DNA of 64,000 nt, from assembly GCA_035771175.1 (NCBI GenBank), contig CM069608.1:15032019-15096018 (forward strand). Reading direction: 5' to 3'. Shown in pieces: positions 44,446 through 54,046 of the stretch. A model generated the notes under the pieces. It made no database searches. It was given only the letters and a program-made list of their open reading frames with translations, and was not told the DNA's origin. Numbering within the stretch: the stretch's first letter is position 1; every line of letters starts with the position of its first letter. This DNA comes from Paratinospora sagittata. Lineage: Eukaryota; Streptophyta; Magnoliopsida; Ranunculales; Menispermaceae. Position numbers and translations under genes: made by a program.

Positions 44446-46240
44446 TACTTAGGGCATCAGCCACAACATTGGCCTTTCCGGGATGGTACTGGAGTTGAAA
44501 GTCATAATCTTTCAAGAATTCTAACCATCGTCTTTGGCGAAGGTTTAGGTCTCTTTGAGTGTATATGTACTTAAGACTCTTGTGATCTGAGAAGATCTCA
44601 AACCGTTCACCGTATAGGTAATGACCCCATAACTTCAGTGCAAATACCCTCATGAATCTTCAGTTGCCTTGAGGCATATGCAACAACTTGGCCTTCTTGC
44701 ATTAGTACGGCACCTAAGCCTTGGAGAGAGGCATCGGTGTATAGTGAAAATCCAAGTGAATTTCTTGGAGTGATAAGTATTGGTGCCGTCGTGAGGCGTT
44801 TCTTCAATTCCTGAAATGATGCTTCACAGGCGGGATTCCAGATGAATCGCACGTTTTTTCGAGTGAGCTTTGTCATAGGTTCAGCAATCTTTGAGAAGTC
44901 CTTGATGAAGCGTCTGTAATAGCCATCCAAACCAAGAAAACTCCTAATCTGAGTAACAGTGGTAGGCCGCTTCCAGTTTAAAACTGCTTCAACCTTAGAA
45001 GTATCTACCTTAATGCCATTGCCTGAAACCACATGGCCTAGGAATTAAACTCGCTTCGCCCAAAATTCGCTCTTACTCAACTTTGCATATAGTTTGTGGC
45101 TTTTCAAGGTCTGAAGGACTATCTTCATATGTATCTTATGGTCTTCCTCGATTGAGGAATATATCAAGATATCGTCCACAAAAACCACCACAAATCGGTA
45201 TAAGTATAACCGAAATATGCGGTTCATCAAATCCATGAATGCAGCAGGTGCATTTGTTAGACCAAACGGCAATACCAAGAACTCGTAGTGACCGTACCGA
45301 GTTCTGAATGTCGTCTTGATAATGTCCGACTCTCGAATCTGGAGTTGGTGATAACCAAATCGTAAATCAATCTTAGAGAAGTATTTGGCGTCTCTAAGTT
45401 GGTCGAACAAGTCATCGATCCTGGGCAACAGGTATCTGTTCTTAATGGTGATGTTATTGAGCTTGCGATAGTCTTTGGAAAGTCGTAACGAACCATCCTT
45501 TTTGCAAACGAACAAAACTGGAGCGCCCCAAGGAGATGAACTCTTTCTGATGAAGTCATTACTCTCTAATTCCTTTAGTTGTTTGTCTAATTCGACCAGC
45601 TCGACATTTGACATTTTGTATGGTGGAATTGAGATAGGCCCAGTCTCAGGTATGAGGTTGATTTCAAAATCGAATTCCCTAACTGGAGGTAGACTAGGAA
45701 GGTCATTTAGAAAAACTGTTGGGAATTCAGATATGACCGGAACATCGTGTACTTCGAGAAAGTACAGTGCTGGTGATTCATTTTCATCACCAAGGGATAG
45801 AGCTCGAAGTTGTGCCTTAAGGAGTGCAACAGTCAAGTTGTGTATCCATTTCCTTGTTCCCTAAATCTTAACAAACTCCCTCGTGGGCAAGGTTAACTGA
45901 ACTTGATTCTTCATACAATCGATCTTTGCCTTCAGTGGTGCGAGCCAATCTATGCCGAGGATGATGTCGAAGTCTTCAATGTCCATCACAAAAAGATCTG
46001 CATATATGATATGTTCTGACATTCGAAGTTCACATTGAGAACACTGTAATTTCACGTCAGTACCAGATCCTAAAGGTGATGTGACATGGAGTGTGAGTGT
46101 TGTGGGTTCAGGATGCAACCCTAAATGTCTTACCAATGCAAACGATATGAAAGAATGCGTAGCACCTGAATCGAACAAGACATGCACCATTGTATTGAAC
46201 AAGAGAAATGTACCTTCGACTACATTGTTGTCTGGGAGAG
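44446..46240 (-). pseudogene. pol: E3 protease, reverse transcriptase and RNase H
   Basis: Protease: intact DSGATHSF (about 46170), then VMDIEDFDIILG; a TAG follows near 45864. RT frame 45836-45045: [39 protein letters not shown] and intact [12 protein letters not shown] in place of a CAA Gln (FLGHVV block) ends it at 45045. The connection and RNase H continue from 45032 ([33 protein letters not shown]). About 50 bases are missing after KIHEG, deleting the segment around the conserved DLELA and shifting the frame. RNase H is thus broken. Confidence 0.87.
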
Positions 46241-47534
46241 GTTGTTGAGCGATAGCAAATGCTCTACCCTGGTTCCATTGCCCCTGGTTCTACTGGTTCT
46301 GCCTAGGTTGGGCATTAGCATCAGGTGGTGCTTGTTGGACGGGAACAACATAAATAGGTTGCTGAAGGTGCGGACAGGCATATCTTACATGGCCCTGCTG
46401 GCCGCAGTTGTAACATGTCAGCATGTACTGCTGATTGTTCTGCTGGCCATGCTGATTGTGGTGCCGACCACCACCTCTGTCATTGTCGTTTCTATGGCCA
46501 CCCTTGCCATGACGACCTCCGCGGCCATGATTTTCAAAACCCTGATGGTTAGGGTTAGAAGTTTCAGCCGCAGGTGTTGTGGCCTCATTCTTCTGAACAG
46601 GGGTTGGGAGGGATGGGTTCTGATTATAGTAGGGCTTCTTCTTGTTGCCCTGCTGCGAGCCCTGTTGGGAAAACGTTGCAGGCCATTTTTCCTTATTCAT
46701 TTTCTGCTCCTGCATGATCTTCTCTTGCTCAAAGCTCATGGCCTTATCAACAACCTCCTTGTAAATCTTGAGATCCAAGATTGACAAGTCTTGTCGAATA
46801 TCAGTGCTAAAGCCATTATAGAATTTTTCAATCTTACATTACTCCGTTGAGATGGTGGAGAGAGAGTAAACCGATAATTCCTTGAACTTGCCAGCATATT
46901 CCCTGACGGTCATGCTGCCTTGGTATAACTTAGCAAATTCCTGGCGCTTCTACCTCTTCACAGCGCTGGGGAAATACTCATCAATAAACATTGACTCGGA
47001 TTGTTGCCAAGTCATATCTGTTGTGTTGACCCTTGGGTCCTCCTTTACTGTTATCCACCATGTGTTTACTCCACCAATAAGTTGGTAGGTCGCTAGTGGA
47101 ATCTTTCGAGTCTCATCGACTCTCATTGCATCGAGAGCCTTCTTTGACTCATCCAGCCACTTTTGCACCTCTTCAGCATCAATGGTACCAGCAAAAGTAA
47201 GAGGTTGTAGCCTCTTGTACTTGGTAATCTGATCGGTTAGAGATTCCGACCCAGATCTCACAGGTGCCTGGACAGTGACAACCTGATTGGTCGCGGTCTA
47301 ACGAACAATCGTCTGCACAGTTACTTTCATCGCCTCGATAAATCTGGCAAAAAAAGTTTCCATGCTCGAAGGCATGGCAAAGGGTGGGGGTGGGGGTGGT
47401 ATTGCCTGCCCAGATGTAGTGGCAATGTCTGGTGTGACTCGTGCTGTCGTCGGAGGCGGCGGTTCCTGAATCTCAGAAGGTGCCTCCACTGCTGGACGGA
47501 CAGTACGTGGCCTTCCTCTCTTCCTGGTTTACAT
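46241..47534 (-). pseudogene. gag: E3 gag
   Basis: The ATG at 47534 is followed at once by TAA, where E1, E2 and E4 have CAA. Translation from the normal start would therefore end after one residue. Downstream is the normal order: proline-rich N-terminus, ITKYKRLQPLTFAG, FIDEYFPSAVKR, MTVREYA, an asparagine/glycine-rich linker (GGGRHHNQHGQQNN) and an intact CCHC knuckle CYNCGQQGHVRYAC near 46400. Additional stops occur near 47300, 46950 and 46840. The linker and knuckle are open over 165 codons (46787-46290). Confidence 0.86.
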
Positions 47535-48319
47535 TTTTTCACTGGCAAGGAGAAAATAAAATCACGATTTAGGAACTGTAGCCAAGTATAATGTTATGGT
47601 ATGCTCAGCAACAATTTCAAGAGTACTGCAATTTAAAAATCACCTATTTTTCTAAGTATAGTGTAAGGTTTTTTTGTTGAGGAATCAAAGAATTTTATGT
47701 GCCTCGTATGTTTGGCCATGGCGTAAAAAAAACAAGGTTAGAATGTTTATATAATAAGTATAAAACTTTGCAAGCATTTCAAATGATTTGATTCTGGTTT
47801 TTTGTGAACATACATATATATTTCATTGAAAATCCATACGAGTCATAAGAACTCTAAGATTTGCCTCGGTAAATATCCTGATCTAACATTCTATCGCAAT
47901 TTTATGCATTCAAACTCTTACTCTTAGTCTTTTCAATTATTATCCAAGTTCGTGTGTCCCATACCACATGACTTTGGTAATAAGGGTGTTAACCAAGTTA
48001 AGTTGTATGAACACAGTCTCTAAAAACATTGGCTGAATAGTAGTTCACTAATAGTATCGTCCAAGTTTACTTGTCCCATACCGTGTAAACTTAGTGATAA
48101 TGTTAGTGATGCAACTTTCTCCAAATGTTTCTTTTCACACAAGGTCATGGGTTTTCTTACTTCCACATTTTATTTAGTATCCTCCAATTTTGTTATATTC
48201 CATACCACTCCAAAGTTAGTGATACAAAAGAAAGAATGGTTGTAAGTCGGCCCACCAAAAATAGTCTTAAACAAAACATATTTTCATTCATATAAAAGAA
48301 AAGCTTACAATGCCAGTAA
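47535..48319 (-). other. E3 ORF1-gag spacer
   Basis: On the minus strand the three repeats have cores near 48212 (TATGGAAT, mutated), 48089 (GGTATGGGACAAG) and 47972 (GGTATGGGACACA). The middle repeat has a perfect 8-bp stem, AAGTTTAC with GTAAACTT. The acceptor-like ttctccttgccag (47542-47562) precedes gag. No gene seen. Confidence 0.65.
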
Positions 48320-49880
48320 TCAATCTTGATTTTCCTGCCTACTGCTGCTCCTCCTAGACCTCCTGCTAGGTATTGAATGACTACTAGAAGAAGGTTCAGA
48401 ATTTGCTCATTGTTCTTTGAAGTTTTGCATAAGTGTTAACAAATCATTTTGGGTCTCTTTCATCTGAGAAATACTAGATACGATCATATTTAACTATTTG
48501 AATGGGTTAGTCGATTGTCCCATCGATGGATTGTCCCATAGGTGGAGGGTAGGTCGTAGGCATTGGTGGAAAGTATTGGTTGTACAGGTGATTCATAGGT
48601 GAGGGATAGTTGTTGTGGTCGTATGAGGATCCCCTAATTGGAACCCCTTGGACATTATATGTTTGGGGTGAAAAGTTTTGAAACAATGGGCTCATTGGGA
48701 CGTCCTATCTTCCATAATTTGGTGCCGCCCAATTATGTTGTTGTTGGTTCACAGGAACTTGTGGAACTAGCTGATACGGTACCTCAGGAGTTGGAAACCT
48801 TTGGTACGAAGTGTTGCCTTGAGTTGGCACGTTCCAAGTTGGTGGATTTGCTTGAGCACTTTGTCTATCTTGATTTGGTTGAGATTGATTTGGGTTGGCA
48901 AATAAATCTTCATCAGTGAACAGGTGCTCGATTGGATCATCATTCGAGGCTAGGTTTGCGTATGGTTCTAGTTTGGCTCATTATTTGGTACTTCTCTAAC
49001 ATGAATCTTGTGTCGAACGTCCATATTCATCTCTCATTCTTTCGCCATTAAAAGTCTTGTCGAATACTTCCACGTCAGTTACCCCTCCACTTGTGACATA
49101 TGTCTTGAAGATAGAGGATGTCGTAACCGCCTCAGTGATCTGCTTCGAAGACTTATCAAAAGTGTTGATGTTTGCCTCATATAGCATTTTCATGATCAAG
49201 ACTCTGTAGCCGAGGAAATCCTTTCTCAAAGGGTTTTGAATGACTCTCAACATTTGTTGGATGATGATGTGAGGTAGGGAGACCTTAATTTTCTTCTCTA
49301 TGCAATATAACACAAGAAGTTGAGCCCATGACATAGTGCCTCTAGTCCCCCTTTCTGGCAAGATGTTGCCGAATACAATCTTTCTGAGGCCGACAAGAGA
49401 TGGTTTTAGGAGATTTTTTGGGAGGTTGGTGTACGTCGATTGAGTGTATGGCTCTTTGGCGAGGGAATTAAACAACTGTTCATTAGACTCCACGATCTCT
49501 GCAACTATCTGGGGTTCGTGTGGATCAATAATTCTATCTTCAATTGGAATTTCCATATGTCGTGCAATAATTTCGACGTTGATAGAAATTTTTATTCCCC
49601 TGACCGTTGTTTCTAAAACAGGGATGATCCCATCTTCTTGAAGTCCTCTGCAATTCATGGGTTCGTAGAAGGATTTCGTCAAGTCGTAAGAGACGTGACC
49701 CTCAACTTTTGTTATGTTCAACCACCTCAGAGTTGCGAGTTTGTCATGAAGGATCAGACGGAAGCGGAGATCTCTATTGTCGATGTTCCTCATAGTCATA
49801 ACATCCCTTTTGGACAATTCCTTGAGTCTAGTGGGAATTGGTTCCCTACTACTGGGAGTTGTTCCTTCACTTGAGGCCAT
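48320..49880 (-). pseudogene. E3 ORF1, PF20167-like, longest N-terminal copy
   Basis: The ATG at 49880 (MASSEGTTPS) begins 294 open codons, to 48996. Blocks: LRWLNITKVEGHVSYDL, SFYEPMN, ISINVEIIARHMEIPIEDR, then WAQLLVLYCIEKKIKVSLPH and LGYRVLIMKMLYEANI. The spacing and the h-x-x-D/R..AQLL...hI..hI..hh pattern match the plant transposon protein family PF20167. The remaining third, to a TGA at 48320-48322, is frameshifted. It shows a basic segment, YPSPMNHLYNQYFPPMP (Pro/Tyr-rich), a short heptad segment and a Ser/Arg-rich end (SRRSRRSSSR). A splice-acceptor-like CTTTCAG (49888-49905) lies seven bases before the ATG. Function unknown. Confidence 0.72.
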
Positions 49881-50220
49881 TCTTTTGCTGAAAGGAAAAT
49901 AAATTTGTGAAAGACACAAAATATATTCCTAACATTTTTAAGATTTATTCTTTGTCTGTTAGACAATATTTTCTATTTTTCTCTTGATGTTTATGCCATC
50001 ATGTAATCAAAATTCTTCATTAGCAATATGATATATATATATCTCATATACATATATACATGAATGTATAGATATATATATTTAATCATAACTATATATA
50101 TAGTTTTCATAAATCACTATATATATATTTGAAACTAAACTATATAAAACTATATAGTTTTCTAGATATATATTTAATATAAATCTCAACTATGTATAAT
50201 TCATATATAGATAGTTCTAA

Positions 50221-50276
<56 letters not shown>

Positions 50277-50588
50277 AGTAAAAATTTTCATCCAATTTTT
50301 CCATTAGTAATATGGTATATATATATCTCATATATACACAGATATATAGATATATATATTAAATCATAATTATATATATATAGTTTTTCATAAATCATAA
50401 CTATATATATTTAAATCTAAACTATATAAAACTATATAGTTTTCTAGATATATATTTAATATAAATCTCAACTATATACAATTCACACATATATAGTTCT
50501 AAAGATATATATACCTAGTGAAATAATTTCTTCCCCTAATTTGGTGGACTTGGGCGGGCCGTGGACAATGCGCTCTGATACCATTAAA
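49881..50588 (-). other. E3 leader: primer-binding site and duplicated AT-rich block
   Basis: The primer-binding site TGGTATCAGAGC is at 50572-50583 (minus strand), five bases from the LTR. Two ~210-255-bp AT-rich blocks (50020-50275 and 50305-50516) are tandem copies sharing actatataaaactatatag and ttctagatatatatttaata, separated by an (AT) run. E4 and E1 have a single block. The acceptor-like tract is at 49888-49905. Confidence 0.7.
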
Positions 50589-51522
50589 TGTCACACCCTG
50601 CCCGGACTCGCCTATATCGGCGGTACACTCGTGGACGGGGCGCACATTTGGAATTATAACAATGGTAATAACAGAATACACAGCAGAAATATAAAATAGT
50701 ACAAGTCTGATTTCATTTAATTCAGAATACATTTGTACATGAAATGGTTAAGGGAACACTCTCCCAAAAATCCTCAATGTTTAATACAAATGGTACAAAA
50801 TGTGGGCCCCATAACCCTGTACCTAGTCCACCCTAATTTCTTGTGAAATATTGGATAACAACTGGGGTGAGCTTAACGCGCTCAGTGGGTAAAATAGTTC
50901 TTGAGTATAACAATTAATAAAGCAAACTTCATAATTAAATATCTTAAATACACATCAAAGCATCATAATCAATCAATATGTATGTATGCATGACACCGTC
51001 TCGTAATGGTTTGATGATCGTACATCGCCTGAGTTCACGTACTTATACAGGCATAAGTGTGACAGTATAAACATTATATGATATAATGCAGTGTAAATGA
51101 ACAGTAGACATAATAATAAATGAATGTAAACTTTAATAAAAGTTATAGGACACGCAAACCTATGTTTCGTTCCCCACCTTCAGATAAGAACTTCTTTCGG
51201 AACTGGCACTTTCCCCCGGGCAAAATTGCGTTGCACCGCATAGAGAGTCTCGGACAGAGAGTCTCAAAAGACTAGATCCATAATGGCTGGCGTTCGCCCC
51301 TAGGGGGTGCGCCTACACCTGGGTAGGGGCACGCTGTGCAACCCAGGGTGTGACACTAAAACTCAAAATAAGTGAGAAAGAGAAGGAAAAATCACAAGGA
51401 GAGTGATTTTGGTATGAGAAATGAGGAGGGGAAGGGTTGTTTATATAGAGATTTTTGGTGCCTGAACGTTTAGGCAGGTACCCAAATTTTTTTTTTTTTT
51501 TGCGCAATCCTAGGGTATTACA
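50589..51522 (-). mobile_element. E3 5' LTR, internally deleted, with SINE fragment
   Basis: 934 bp. Compared with the 3' LTR it lacks about 0.6 kb between the gagttcacgta segment (near 51042) and the cataagtgtgacag segment. It contains an extra 80 bp (51275-51354). Only one AACGTT-type motif lies before the A-rich start. The LTR ends match the family (TGTAATACCCTAGG at 51522; GGGTGTGACA at 50589). Confidence 0.85.
51275..51354 (+). mobile_element. 80-bp SINE 3' fragment in the E3 5' LTR
   Basis: An insert absent from all other LTRs of the family, bounded by ACTA at 51271-51274 and 51355-51358. Its 3' part (cctgggtaggggcacgctgtgcaacccagggtgtgac, given here in two pieces: cctgggtagg.. and ..gcaacccaggg) matches the 3' part of the SINE at 51542-51791. 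It looks like a 5'-truncated SINE insertion. Confidence 0.55.
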
Positions 51523-51541
51523 CTTATACATAAGGCCTTTT

Positions 51542-51791
51542 TGTCACACCTGGGTTGCACGTAGTGCCTACTACCCAGGGTGATTAGTACCCCCGCAGGG
51601 CATACTCCAGTCAGTATGGACCCATAATATTGTCTCATCTCAGTACAAAACCCACTCAACAGTGTCTAGTACCCCCGGGATCATTTGTCCACACTATTCA
51701 TCATGAATAGTGTAGGGCCTCCCCCGGATTCGAACCTTAAACCTCGTATAGGTTGATTTTGCAATCCGAGTAACCACTGAGTCATATTCTT
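51542..51791 (-). mobile_element. tRNA-derived SINE
   Basis: On the minus strand the sequence begins near 51791 with a tRNA-like head: A box TGACTCAGTGG (51774-51784) and B box GGTTCGAATCC (51726-51736), spaced as in tRNA genes. A non-tRNA body of about 170 bp follows, ending ggtgtgacaaaaagg at 51542. The B box is followed by a ccgggggaggccc segment typical of tRNA-like heads. There is no long poly-A; the tail is five A. Clear target duplications were not found. It would be mobilised by LINE enzymes. Confidence 0.72.
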
Positions 51792-52031
51792 AATAAATCT
51801 GAAGTCTTTTATTACCAATAATGATTATTTTTTATTGTATTGTACTATATCAATGACTCTTATTTAATAAAGGATTTTTCCTTCCAGTTTTAAATAAATT
51901 TTGTAGTATATTTAATTACTTGTTAGATCTTATTTCTTTGTTTGCTAGAATGAAATTTGAGTACCGTTTATTTCCATGTAAGTGTTATTGGCATATAATG
52001 TTTTTATTTCATTGAAATCATGTTCTTAAAT

Positions 52032-53401
52032 TTTCAAACCCTGCTCGGACGCGCCTAAACCAGCGGGACACTCACGAACAGGGCGCGAATGCATTATAAC
52101 AATAATAGAGTGTGCAAAAACACGATTAAATACAAGTCTGATTTCATTAATTTTAGAATATATTTGTATATGAAATAGTTAAGGGAACATCCTCCTAAAA
52201 TTCCCAATGAATAATAAAAAGGGTACAAAAATGTGGGCCCAAAAACTTGCACCCGGTCCACCCTAATCTCCTGTGAAAAATTGGATAACAACAGGGTGAG
52301 CTACATGCTCAGTGGGTAAAATAGTTCGTGAATATAACAATAAATAAAGCAAACTTCATAATTAAATATCATAAATACACATCAAAGCATCATAATCAAT
52401 CCAACATGTATGTATGCATGACATCGTCTTGTATTGGTTTAATGATTGTACGTCGCCTGAGTTCACGTCCAGATGTCCCTCCCCAGGAGTAGTCGGGTTC
52501 TCATTGTACGTCCCTCTCCAGAGAAATATAATGAATAGTGAGCATTGCTTCTAACTATTCTATGAATCATAAACAACATACGTCCCTAGGTATTGCTTAT
52601 GTATGATGCCAATGCATGAACTGGTCCGATCTTTACTTAACATTAGACAGGATTTGGCAACGTCTAGTGATCCTTATCAAGGTCGGTATCACCACGTGCA
52701 AGGTTAGAACATTTAGTATTACTTGTATAAGCTGATAGCTTTCAAATAAGACCACCTAGATCAGTCTCCAGTTGAGATGTGAGACACGAGGTCTACTTAA
52801 ATACCAATTGTCTAAAGCAGCACGCTGCCTCCCGTTCACTATTTAAAGTTACTGAGTCTGGTTGAGCCAGATTGACCACTAATCCGGCATAGCAACAGTG
52901 TAATACATGAACTCCAAATATACAGGCATAAGTATGAAAAGTATAAACATTATACGCAATAATGCAGTGTAAGTGAATAGTAGACATAATGATAAATGAA
53001 TGTAAACTTTAATAAAAGTTATAAGACACACAAACTTATGTTTCATTTCCCACCTTCAGATAAAAATTCATTCGAGAACTGGCGCTTTCCCCCTAGCAGA
53101 ATCGCGTTGCACCGCACAGAGAGTCTCAAAAGAAAAGACAAAAACTCAAAATGAGTAAATGAAATAAGAAAAATCACAAGGAGAAGTGATTTTAGTGTGT
53201 GAAATGAGGAGGGGGGTTCCTTAAATAGGAAAAAAGGGTGCTCAAAGGTTCGGGCACGCGCCTAAAAGTTCTGGCATGCCCCTGAAGGTTCGGGCATGCG
53301 CCTGAACGTTCAGGCACCCTGCCCGTACGTTCGGGAACCTTGCCAGAAGTTCAAATTTATTTTTATTTTTTTTTTTTTTTTTGCAAACCTAGGGTATTAC
53401 A
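52032..53401 (-). mobile_element. E4 3' LTR
   Basis: 1370 bp. On the minus strand it starts TGTAATACCCTAGG at 53401. One U5 minisatellite unit (52445-52520), where the 5' LTR has two. A U3 array of GAACGTTC-like motifs at 53240-53350. The acceptor-like TTTCACAG near 52270 is preceded by a TGAGCATGTAGCTCA hairpin. Confidence 0.88.
53240..53350. repeat. Array of GAACGTTC-type motifs in E4 U3
   Basis: About seven spaced variants (aaggttcgggc, aaagttctggc, aaggttcgggc, gaacgttcaggc, gtacgttcggg, agaagttc) alternate with acgcgcct or atgcgcct. E4's 5' LTR has only two, E3's 3' LTR three and E2's one, so the array varies in length. Confidence 0.6.
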
Positions 53402-53420
53402 CTCTATCCCCCTTAAAAAG
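53402..53420 (-). other. E4 polypurine tract
   Basis: On the minus strand CTTTTTAAGGGGGATAGAG abuts the LTR start, with a G5 run. Confidence 0.8.
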
Positions 53421-53435
53421 ATTTTACCCTCGATA

Positions 53436-53956
53436 TCAGTCCAAGTAGTCATGATGGCTATCAGCGTGAGATTCACCATTGTCGTCATCGTCTACTAGCT
53501 CAGGGTAGTGTCTGTAAGGTCTCTGAATATCACTGTGGCCGGTGGGATCCGCAACATCATGAAACCATAGAGAACAAATGGAATCGGAGTCGTCCTCAGA
53601 AGGTTTCGACCTTTGCTTAACAAACGCTGGTGTAGGGCTCTGCTGGTTGCATCGTTTAAGGAGAGGTAGGTTGAGCGGTGGGATGCTTTTTCGTGTTGTT
53701 TCTCGAATCTAGCCGCCTGGCAATTTTGGTAGAAGATCCTGCCAAGATGAGTGCACGGGATTGTTTTGGGAAAAATTGTTACGAAAAAGCCATGCACGCT
53801 CTGGCGATAAGGATAGTTGTCTGTGGGCGATGGAGTTGGCGATGCAAGGTAGTTGTGACTTGAGGTAGATCCTGGAGGAGTCGCCACAGGTTGCCAAAGA
53901 TTCCATTGCGTGTGTGCATCACTACATCCATCGACATTATTTTCAAACATCTGCAT
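53436..53956 (-). pseudogene. E4 ORF3, conserved small ORF
   Basis: The ATG at 53956 (MQMFENNVDG) starts a frame that parallels E3 (SDAHTQW, WQPVATP, SPTPSP). A one-base deletion near 53835 shifts it. The neighbouring frame then gives RQLSLSPERAWLFRNN and SWQDLLPKLPGG, as in E3. A further shift leads to SPTPAFVKQRSKPSEDDSDS, ICSLWFHDVADP, and a terminal HHDYLD before the TGA at 53436-53438. Seen across three copies, the composite frame is about 172 codons, basic then acidic. Not recognised; no hydrophobic segment. It starts about 90 bp after the pol stop. Confidence 0.57.
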
Positions 53957-54046
53957 ACTTATTTAAGTGAAATGATGTATTAAGATATTTGTAAACAAAG
54001 TTCCATCATTTTATTGATAAGTGAAATAGTACAATGTATTACATCA

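Larger units (their letters stand above)
40790..51522 (-). mobile_element. E3, chromovirus copy, minus strand, both LTRs
   Basis: Reads from the 5' LTR (50589-51522) to the 3' LTR (40790-42220). Internal order: one primer-binding site, ORF1, spacer, gag-pol, ORF3, G17 polypurine tract. The 5' LTR is shortened by a ~0.6-kb deletion and carries an 80-bp SINE-like insert. The outer flanks TATTT (40785-40789) and CTTAT (51523-51527) do not match, so the element may be recombinant or its end altered. Protease, RT and integrase active sites are intact, but gag has a stop at codon 2 and RNase H has a deletion. Confidence 0.88.

Noticed and set aside
46182..46784. A 200-codon plus-strand open frame, and similar leucine/valine-rich frames at 13346-13744, 57418-57945 and 28022-28237
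   Set aside because: They are antisense to the Gln/Asn/Gly-rich gag linker and zinc knuckle of the four elements. The composition of that region leaves the opposite strand open. No independent conservation or start context supports a gene.
53436..53956. ORF3 as an envelope (env) gene
   Set aside because: The position would fit, but there is no signal peptide, membrane segment or cysteine pattern, and the protein is too short and charged.
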